From Lolium rigidum (Eukaryota > Streptophyta > Magnoliopsida > Poales > Poaceae): a stretch of DNA of 64,000 bases. This document shows positions 56,601 through 64,000 of the stretch, piece after piece. The position numbers and the translations under genes were made by a program. The notes under the pieces are model-generated. The model searched no databases and was not told the DNA's origin. It saw only the letters and a list, made by a program, of their open reading frames with translations. Numbering within the stretch: position 1 is the first letter of the stretch; every line of letters begins with the position of its first letter. Location of the stretch: positions 349,661,696 to 349,725,695 of the forward strand of contig NC_061513.1 in NCBI RefSeq assembly GCF_022539505.1, in the 5' to 3' direction.

Positions 56601-58642
56601 TATACACCTGAGCTAGACATTCTAATCTTTTCTTTCTTTCTGCCAATAATCTTTTGTAGTTTCTCTTTTAGCTTTCCTCATTATTCAGAAAAACACATCA
56701 ACTTCAATAACTTCTCGGTTTGTTGGTCAAATACCAATAACCTTGAGGTTCTTTCTTTGAAGTTGATCATCATATGTCAAGTGTTCCGGATTTCACTATT
56801 AGTAACCTTGTAATATGATGAACAATTTCACTCATAATTTTATCCATTGTATCATGATGACTTTCTGAGACCATGTCTGTACATGCTAGGCTCGTAAAGT
56901 TTTAACCTTAGTATTCGCATATGCAAATCTGGCTTGCATCCGTTGTATGCACACGTAGAATCTATAACACCCGATCATCACGTGATGCTTCGATACGATG
57001 AGTCTTAGCAACGGTGCATACTAAGGATGATAACTTCATGGATATGCGAATATTGTTAGTGCCCCAATAGTTGGAGGATTGGGACGCCTTGCGTCTTCAA
57101 CCTTTGTACATTCCCATAAAACTTATGAGTTTATGTAGTCTCACCAAATTATATTCCATCAACTTGCAATAAGGTCTTAGATATCACATATATCTCATAC
57201 CTTGATTATTTCCGAAAACTAAATTTTCAGCTCCTTACTTTTCAAACAGATTTGAATTTCAAGTTTCACGGAGACAAGATAACTTTAGGTACTAATTGAA
57301 ACCATAGCTCTTTGAATCAACAATGTGAGATTTACTAAAAGTTTGCAATAGGACTTAAACAATTCTTGATTTTTTAACAATACGGTACCAATCCGTAAAG
57401 TTTCTTGTCAGATTTTAACAGTATTTATATCTCAATTACAAGACTAGCGCATGGTAGAAAAAAGGATGCCAATACTACAAAATTAATTCAAAATACTACT
57501 CAGACTATGTTCATGATAATTAGTTCATGTTTTAATCTAATTACTAATGAACTCCCACTTAATACAACATCCCTCATAGTTGTTAAGTGGTACACGATCC
57601 AAATCCACTACACCAAAACCGATCATCACGTGAGATGATGTAGCTTCAATGGTGAACATCAACATGTTGATCATATCATCCATATGACTCGTGTTCAACC
57701 TTTCGGTTTCCGTTGTCCCGAGGCCATGTCTGTACATGCTAGGCTCGTCAAGCAAACCTAAGGATTCCGCGTGTGCAACATGGCTTACACCCGTTGTTTG
57801 TGAACGTTGAGTCTATCACATCCGATCATCACGAGATGCTTCGAAACGACGAACTTTGGCAACGGTGCATACGAGGGGAGAACACTTTATTATCTTGATA
57901 TTAATGTGAGGGATCATCTTATAATGCTACTGTCGCGATCTAAGCAAAATAAGATGCATAAAGGATTAACATCACATGCAATTCATATGTGATATGATAT
58001 GGCCCTTTAGTCTTTGTGCCTTCGATCTTCATCTTCAAAGCACGGACATGATCTCCATCATCAACGGGCATGATCTCCATCATCGTCGGCGTAGCGTCAA
58101 GGTTCATGGCGCCGTCTTCATGGTTTTTCACCTCATGTAGCAACTATTACAACTACTTTGAAATACTACTCAACATGAAATTTAAAGACAACCATAAGGC
58201 TCTCTGCCGGTTGCCACAATACAATAATGATCATCTCATACATATTCATCATCACATTATGGCCATATCACATCACCAAACCCTGCAAAAACAAGTTAGA
58301 CGTCTCTAATTTGGTTTGCATATTTTACGTGGTTTAGGGTTTTCGAGAGAGATCTAATCTACCTACGAACATGAACCACAACGGTGATACTAGTGTTGTC
58401 AATAGAAGAGTAAATTGAATCTTCACTATAGTAGGAGAGACAGACACCCGCAAAGCCTCTTATGCAATACAAGTTGCATGTCGAACGAGGAACAAATCTC
58501 ATGAACGCGGTCATGTAAAGTTAGTCCGAGCCGCTTCATCCCACTATGCCACAAAGATGCAAAGTACTCAAACTAAAGACAACAAGAGCATCAACGCCCA
58601 CAAAACCATTGTGTTCTACTCGTGCAACCATCTATGCATAGA
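53648..58642 (-). pseudogene. Decayed Copia internal region (gag-pol remnants)
   Basis: AT-rich, with stops in all frames. On the minus strand at 55558-55247 an integrase/RT-linker-like piece survives (KSDECLCWLSQ, then KYLSGRTIELDMVYEPE), which matches the position after the Copia integrase core. Other frames show no domain that I can name. Near 56870-57000 and 57715-57850 two related stretches repeat a CATGTCTGTACATGCTAGGC string and a CCGATCATCACG string, an internal duplication about 840 bp apart. Confidence 0.65.
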
Positions 58643-58658
58643 CCTGGCTCTAATACCA
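58643..58658 (-). other. tRNA-iMet primer-binding site of the Copia element
   Basis: Minus strand TGGTATTAGAGCCAGG, one mismatch to the plant initiator tRNA-Met PBS TGGTATCAGAGCCAGG, one base from the LTR. Confidence 0.88.
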
Positions 58659-58659
58659 C

Positions 58660-60442
58660 TGTAGGATAACGTTGCATAGAAAACAAAAAATTTCCTACCG
58701 CGAACACGCAATCCAAGCCAAGATGCAATCTAGTAGACGGTAGCAACGAGGGGATTATCGAGTCTCACCCTTGAAGAGATTCCAAAGCCTACAAGATGAT
58801 GCTCTTGTTACTGCGGTAGACGTTCACTTGCCGCTTGCAAAAGCGCGTAGAAGATCTTGATCACGGCGCCACGAACGGGCAGCACCTCCGTACTCGGTCA
58901 CACGTTCGGTTGTTGATGAAGACGACGTCCACCTCCCCGTTCCGGCGGGCAGCGGAAGTAGTAGCTCCTCTTGAATCCGACAGCACGACGGCGTGGTGTC
59001 GGTGGTGGTGGAGAAATCCGGCGGAGCTTCGCTAAGCGTGCGGGATGTGGTGGAGGAGAGAGAGCCGCTAGGGTTTGGGAGAAGGGGGCGTCGGCCACTA
59101 GGGGTGCGGCCACCTTGGTGGTTCTTGGGGTGGTCGGCCCCCTCCCCTTGGCCCTCATTATATAGGTGGAACCCCCAAGAGTTGGTCTACAAGTCTTCGA
59201 ATAAGACCCCAAACCAAAACCTTCCATAACACATGAAACCTACCCAAGCTAGGACTCCCACTAGAGGTGGGAATCCCACCTTCCTTGGGAGGGGTGGCCG
59301 GCCCCCTTGGGGTGTCCACTTGGGACTCCTCCCCTTAGGGTTGGCCGGCCATGGGAGGTGGAGTCCCACCGGGACTCCGCCTTCCTTGGTGGTTTCTTCC
59401 GGACTTTTCTAGAACCTTCTAGAACCTTCCATAGAACCTTCCGGATCATTTTAATTCACATAAAATGACTTCCTATATATGAATCTTATTCTCCGGACCA
59501 TTTCGGAACTCCTCGTGATGTCCGGGATCTCATCCGGGACTCCGAACAAATATTCGAACTCCATTCCATATTCAAGTTCTACCATTTCAACATCCAACTT
59601 TAAGTGTGTCACCCTACGGTTCGCGAACTATGCGGACATGGTTGAGTACTCACTCCAACCAATAACCAATAGCGGGATCTGGAGATCCATAATGGCTCCC
59701 ACATATTCAACGATGACTTTAGTGATCGAATGAACCATTCACATACGATACCAATTCCCTTTGTCACGCGATATTTTACTTGTCCGAGGTTTGATCATCG
59801 GTATCACTCTATACCTTGTTCAACCTCGTCTCCTTACAAGTACTCTTTACTCGTACCGTGGTATGTGGTCTCTTATGAACTTATTCATATGCTTGCAAGA
59901 CATTAGACGACATTCCACCGAGAGGGCCCAGAGTATATATATCCGTCATCGGGATGGACAAATCCCACTCGTTGATCCATATGCCTCAACTCATACTTTC
60001 CGGATACTTAATCCCACCTTTATAACCACCCATTTACGCGAGTGGCGTTTGATGTAATCAAAGTACCTTTCCGGTATAAGTGATTTACATGATCTCATGG
60101 TCATAAGGACTAGGTAACTATGTATCGAAAGCTTATAGCAAATAACTTAATGACGTGATCTTATGCTACGCTTAATTGGGTGTGTCCATTACATCATTCA
60201 TATAATGACATAACCTTGTTATTAATAACATCCAATGTTCATGATCACGAAACCATGATCATCTATTAATCAACAAGCTAGTTATACAAGAGGCTTACTA
60301 GGGACCCTTTGTTATTCACATAACACACATGTATCAATGTTTCGGTTAATACAATTATAGCATGGTATGTAAACATTATCATAAACACAAAGATATATTA
60401 TAATAACCATTTTATTATTGCCTCTTGGGCATATCTCCAACA
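58660..60442 (-). repeat. 5' LTR of the Copia element
   Basis: Near-identical to 51854-53633. The short minus-strand frames in it are LTR sequence, not genes. Confidence 0.95.
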
Positions 60443-60522
60443 TATTCATCATCATATCACCTCTGATCATGTTCCATATGATGTCTCGTGAGTAGTTCGT
60501 TTAGTTCTTGAGGACATGGGTG

Positions 60523-61635
60523 TAGGGGTGGACACAAAGCTCAAGGCTCGAGGCTCGGCTCGGGCTCGACAGGGCTTGGCTCGGGCTCGACTCGGCTCGA
60601 AGGTCAGGCAAGCCAAGCCTAAACCCTTCGACGAAGGCTCGAGGCTCGACAAGCCCGCTCGATGAAGCTCGCAAGCCGGCTCGAAGGCTCGATGCAATAG
60701 AAAAAGTTAACACTTCACGGATGTAATATGTAACAATTAACAATTATAAACAACAACTGAGCATAAATGCCTTGGGTCTAACAAGTTTCACAAAGTACCA
60801 ATAACATAACAATATCATATTATCACAAGTTCACGCAAATGCATGCACCTAGATCAATAGAGAGTGTCACACATCATCTGATCATGCGAGGCAGTCAGTT
60901 AGTTAAACAAATAAAGAGCTAATAGACATGAGCCAGGTTGGAGCAGAACAAATGCATACTCAATTAAACGACAGGTTGAATCAAATAGACACATCCAGCG
61001 CTTTCCCTTCCTGGTTGCTTTCAGCTGGTGGCGGAGTAGCATAGTAGCAGCTGATTTTACAGACTTGAGAATCAGAAATAGAGCAGCCGGTGGTGGAGAC
61101 TCGAGAATCGGAAAAGAGCGACTGTGGTGGGAATTCGTGTTGATCTGGTTGGAGGAGACGAGGCCGCCAATGCCAGACACCGGTGGAGAAGCTAGTTGCA
61201 CCACAGATGGAAGGCCGGCGGGAGAAGGTCCGGAGACCGGTGGGCGGCCGGCGGCGGGCGGAGGGCCGCCATTAACGCTAGCTGATGCCTCGCAGGACCT
61301 AGGGGACCATATCGGGAGGACCAGGGGTAGGAGGAGCCATGGAGAAGGAGATGGGGGTAGTGGCAGCCGGCGCTGGATGCGGTGGCGGCAACGATCCTAG
61401 CGAGATGTGTGAGCGATTGAGAGGCAAAGCTATCGATGTGGATGGGATGAGGAAGAGATTCGTCCACGCGTTTGACTGTTGTAGGCGCCAGGCTCGACGA
61501 GCCTCCCGAGCCGAGCCTCGAGCCTGTTTTCTGAGTACGTTTGTGCCACAAGCCGAGCCAGGCTCGGCTCGATTTTCTTCGAGCCTGACCGAGCCGAGCC
61601 TCGAGCCGGCTCGGCTCGGCTCGATTCCACCCCTA
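60523..61635 (+). mobile_element. hAT-type non-autonomous element, 1113 bp
   Basis: Ends TAGGGGTGGACACAAAG and GATTCCACCCCTA form a short inverted repeat. An 8-bp TSD CATGGGTG lies at 60515-60522 and 61636-61643, the hAT size, and the site is unbroken in the 5' LTR. Dense GGCTCG/CGAGCC repeats fill both subterminal regions (60540-60690 and 61490-61625). The middle (61060-61460) is GC-rich with open frames on both strands but no recognisable transposase. Confidence 0.9.
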
Positions 61636-62343
61636 CATGGGTGAAGTCTAAATGTTAGTAGTGAAGTATGGTTGAGTAATATTCAATGTTATGATATTTA
61701 AGTTGTGGTGTTATTCTTCTAGTGGTTTCGTGTGAACGTCGACTACACGATACTTCACCTTTATGGGCCTAGGGGAATGCATCTTGTACTCGTTTGCCAA
61801 TTGCGGGGTTGCCGGAGTGACGAAACCCGAGCCCCCATTGGTATATCGATGCGGGAGGGATAGCGAGGATCTCGAGTTTAAGGTCCGTGGTTAGATTTAT
61901 CTTAATTACTTTCTTGTAGTTGCGGATGCTTGCAAGGGGTATAATCACAAGTATGTATTAGTCCTAGGAAGGGTAGTACATTAGCATAGGTTTACCCACA
62001 CAACACTTATCAAAACAATGAAGATTAATTAGCCGTATGTAGCGAAAGCACTAGACTAAAATCCCGTGTGTCCTCAGGAACGTTTGGTTATTATAAGTAA
62101 ACAAACCGGCTTGTCCTTTGTGCTAAAAAGGATTGGGCCATTCGTCTGCAATTGTTACTCTCGCACTTTACTTACTCGTACTTTATTCATCCGTTACATC
62201 AAAACCCCCGAATACTTGTCTGTGAGCATTTACAGTGAATCCTTCATCGAAATTGCTTGTCAACACCTTCTGCTCCTCGTTGGGATCGACATTCTTACTT
62301 ATCGAAGATACTACGATACACCCCCTATACTTGTGGGTCATCA

Positions 62344-62348
62344 ATGCC
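62344..62348 (+). other. Target-site duplication of A2, right copy
   Basis: ATGCC, identical to 42136-42140. Confidence 0.9.
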
Positions 62349-62620
62349 GCACGGCAAAGATCTGCCGCACGGCAACGAGGCGCACGCACGGCAAAGACAC
62401 CTCGCACGGCAAAGCATCTACCGCACGGCAACGTAGCGCGCGCACGGCAAAGGCCTTTGCCGTGCAGTTTGGTCATGCGCACGACAATGTCTTCGTTGCC
62501 GTCGGAGGCGTTGCCGTGCAGACGTTGCCGTGCGTCAACGCACGGCAAAGCCTTTGCCGGGCAAAATAGGGTCTTTGCCGTGCGATCTGTCGCACGGCAA
62601 CAAAGTGTTTTCCCGTAGTG
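62349..62620 (+). repeat. CACTA subterminal repeats and right terminus
   Basis: Dense CGCACGGCAAAG and CTTTGCCGTGC units in both orientations, ending GTGTTTTCCCGTAGTG at 62605-62620. The terminus is the CACTA motif on the minus strand. Confidence 0.92.
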
Positions 62621-63549
62621 TGTGTGGATCATGTTCGTCAAACGTATGGTATTGCTTCAAAATTTTCGTTTCTCATTAGTCTTCTAATTTAGAGTCTTAC
62701 AGTCACAGGGTTGCGTTTATCATCTCGCTTTCTTTTATGATTCTTCCCGGTCCCAAGCCCGGGTAAAGAAGAAGTGTTGTGATACGCTTCGAGAGCCAAC
62801 ATAAAACCAACAATTTCTATAGATATGAAACTAATAGAAATTTGTTGAGACGTAACCCTCTTACCGACGTGCCATATCGGAACCCTGGTGTGGTGTTAAA
62901 TGAGCAAGGGCAGAGCCACCACTGCCTTACTAGTGTGCCATATTGAAACCCGGGTCTGGTGTTAAATATATGTGTAAGAGCCGGGCCACCACCACCTTAG
63001 TGGCACACTGCATCTTCACCCAAGCTTCGCTTCCTTCTTGAAGGCATCGTCGTCGTAGTCTGCGGCTACTCACTCGTGTTGCTCCGGGGGAAACCCTAGA
63101 TCCGGGTCTCCCGGATCAGATGATGACGACCCTTCCTTCGTTGTTCTACCTCTTGGGGCATCATTTTTGGAGCAGCGGTTGGATGGAGGTGGATCTTTGG
63201 TGGAGTGGTGTTCATCTACCATGTTGACATAGATGATTCTCGGCGGCGTGGAGCTGCAGGGTATCGAAGACGGGCGCGGACTGCTGGACGCGTGCATGAT
63301 GGTGGAGATGTCTGGCGTCATGGTAACATTGACGGCAGGTCTGGCAAGGTCAGTGCGGTGATCCCTCTTGAAGATGGGTGCGAGGAAGACGACGGCTTGA
63401 CTGGATGTGCTTCTCACCTGCTATTGGGCGGCTTGGGGAAGACATTTGGTTGTTTGGATGATGTGAGTTGGTGTTTTGTCACCCCCTTCATCCCTCTATA
63501 CTTTTAGCAAGGTGGCTTCAAGTTTGATATTGCTCTTGTAAGATGTTGT
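62621..63549 (+). other. CACTA flank, repeat-derived, no clear gene
   Basis: 62862-63000 contains a diverged tandem duplication of about 90 bp around GTGCCATAT.GAAACCC and TGGTGTTAAAT. 63050-63510 is GC-rich with open frames on both strands (100 codons plus at 63205-63507, 115 codons minus at 63417-63070) but no domain. As it leads into a LINE-like tail, it may be the 3' part of a LINE. Confidence 0.4.
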
Positions 63550-63627
63550 GAATAATCTAATAAAAAAAGCCATGTGCATCCCTTGGATGCAGAAGCTGGG
63601 GTGATTTTTCGCCATTTAAAAAAAATT
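63550..63627 (+). mobile_element. LINE-type 3' tail with poly(A)
   Basis: AATAATCTAATAAAAAAAGC, then GTGCATC..GGATGCAGAAGCTGGGGTGAT and an A-run at 63618-63625. The hairpin-like GTGCATCCcttGGATGCA before poly(A) is typical of grass LINE 3' ends. Confidence 0.55.
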
Positions 63628-63747
63628 ATTGTTAAGTGAGCAAAGGTCTTTGCATCTCTCTCGACGGATGCGAAGGAGAAGGGAGCTAGCCAAGGAAAAT
63701 AGGTTGTGTGCGGGTTGTTGGAATTAATGTAGGATCCGAGTTAGGGG

Positions 63748-64000
63748 ATGCTATCTAGGAGACTAGATGGGTGGGTCAGAAGGCGAGGGAAGTTGAGAAT
63801 ACCAACTTTTGGGTTCGGTATTTAGGTTCAGCTAGTACTAGGAATGACGTAGGCGTCCTAATAGATGAGAACCTTAAGGATGGAGTAGTGGACAATTTGA
63901 AGAAAGAGGGATATAATCATCTTAGTCAAGCTAGGTGTTGGAAATCTTGTCTTGAATATTGATAGTGCTTATGCCCCACAAGTTGGGCTTGACATGAGCG
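63748..64000 (+). pseudogene. LINE endonuclease domain, partial, frameshifted
   Basis: Open segments read ETRWVGQKAREVEN, GVLIDENLKDGVVDN and, in a second frame, LVLNIDSAYAPQVGLDMS. These are the QETRW, GVLID and SAYAPQ blocks of the LINE apurinic-type endonuclease. A TAG (63746-63748 region) replaces the expected Gln before ETRW. The rest of the element lies beyond the window. Confidence 0.75.

Larger units (their letters stand above)
51854..60442 (-). mobile_element. Ty1/copia element (Angela/BARE-like), minus strand, pol decayed
   Basis: Two LTRs of about 1.78 kb (51854-53633 and 58660-60442), TSD TATTC at 51849-51853 and 60443-60447, tRNA-iMet primer site and a polypurine tract on the minus strand. 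LTRs begin TGTTGGAGATATGCCCAAG on the minus strand. The 5.0 kb internal region has no long ORF; only short pol remnants can be read, so it is non-autonomous or dead. Confidence 0.95.
42141..62343 (+). mobile_element. Athila-type Ty3/gypsy element A2, full length with nested insertions
   Basis: 5' LTR 42141-43611, internal region 43612-51118, 3' LTR 51119-62343 (interrupted by Copia and hAT elements), and perfect TSD ATGCC on both sides. Same family as A1. Own length without insertions is about 10.5 kb. It lies in the CACTA subterminal array. Confidence 0.96.
51119..62343 (+). repeat. 3' LTR of A2, interrupted twice
   Basis: Own pieces: 51119-51853, 60448-60522 and 61644-62343, about 1510 bp together, matching the 5' LTR in order. 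GC hairpin at 51397-51443. Interrupted by the Copia element and the hAT element, both with clean TSDs. Ends GTGGGTCATCA before ATGCC. Confidence 0.95.
39433..62620 (+). mobile_element. CACTA (En/Spm) element, 3' part, split by Athila A2
   Basis: The left segment 39433-42140 carries the accessory transposase gene and the start of subterminal repeats. The right segment 62349-62620 carries more repeats and the terminus, which reads CACTACGGGAAAACAC on the minus strand. The two join across A2 through its 5-bp TSD. The 5' half, including the main TNPD-like transposase, is missing at the Retand insertion. A 3-bp TSD cannot be tested. Confidence 0.9.

Noticed and set aside
62066..62641. Frames spanning the A2 LTR end and CACTA repeats
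   Set aside because: They cross the insertion junction and read CGCACGGCAAAG repeats; no coding pattern.
63070..63507. Overlapping 100-115-codon frames as host genes
   Set aside because: No domain, both strands open at once, and followed by a LINE-like tail; kept only as a possible LINE 3' region.
1..64000. Bacterial-type defence system, phage or operon
   Set aside because: Introns, LTR elements, TATA boxes, tRNA-primed retroelements and CACTA/MULE/hAT termini show a plant nuclear genome; no ribosome-binding-site-led gene runs.

Overview
The window is plant nuclear DNA from a large grass genome. The LTR-retrotransposon families (Athila-type with a tRNA-Asp primer site, Tekay, Tat/Retand, an Angela/BARE-like Copia), the CACTA and Mutator elements and the LINE pieces are those typical of Pooideae such as wheat, barley, rye or oat relatives. 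I see no host gene that is not part of, or captured by, a transposable element. Most of the sequence is one nested stack of elements. Its order can be read from terminal repeats and several perfect target-site duplications (TSDs).

Layout. 1-7706 is the 3' part of a Tekay chromovirus (pol end plus a very long LTR). 7707-9880 holds two LTR fragments of Athila-group families. 9881-19230 is an Athila element on the minus strand (A1), with a truncated 3' LTR. A1 sits in the 5' LTR of a non-autonomous Athila-group element on the plus strand (B1, 19231-24477). B1 in turn interrupts the integrase region of a Tat/Retand element (24478-39432). The same Retand element is split again by a 7.4 kb Mutator-like element (MULE, 26222-33599) with a perfect 9-bp TSD. 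The 3' LTR of Retand abuts the 3' half of a CACTA element (39433-62620, right terminus present). The CACTA is split by a second Athila copy on the plus strand (A2, 42141-62343, perfect TSD ATGCC). The 3' LTR of A2 holds a Copia element (51854-60442, TSD TATTC) and a hAT-type element (60523-61635, 8-bp TSD). The last 1.4 kb contains LINE remnants.

How the genes work. The Tekay, Retand, A1 and A2 frames encode gag, protease, RT, RNase H and integrase, all interrupted here. Three less ordinary gene modules stand out. (1) Between integrase and polypurine tract, A1 and A2 carry a third ORF with matching ends but a different core, preceded by a GC-rich hairpin and a TATA box that resemble an LTR promoter. 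(2) The Retand element has a multi-exon gene antisense to pol, encoding the putative gypsy-type transposon domain, with its own TATA-like signal. (3) A1, A2 and the pol-less B1 share a pair of stem-loops upstream of the polypurine tract, a candidate cis signal used in common.

A sequence-wide anomaly: many frameshifts and copy-to-copy differences are one-base indels that turn CTG or CAG into a CG-containing string (CTG/CTCG, CAG/CGAG, CTG/CG). I suspect systematic consensus error at CHG-methylated sites, so several apparent pseudogenes may be less broken than they look. All domain and family names come from reading motifs by eye; no database search was run.
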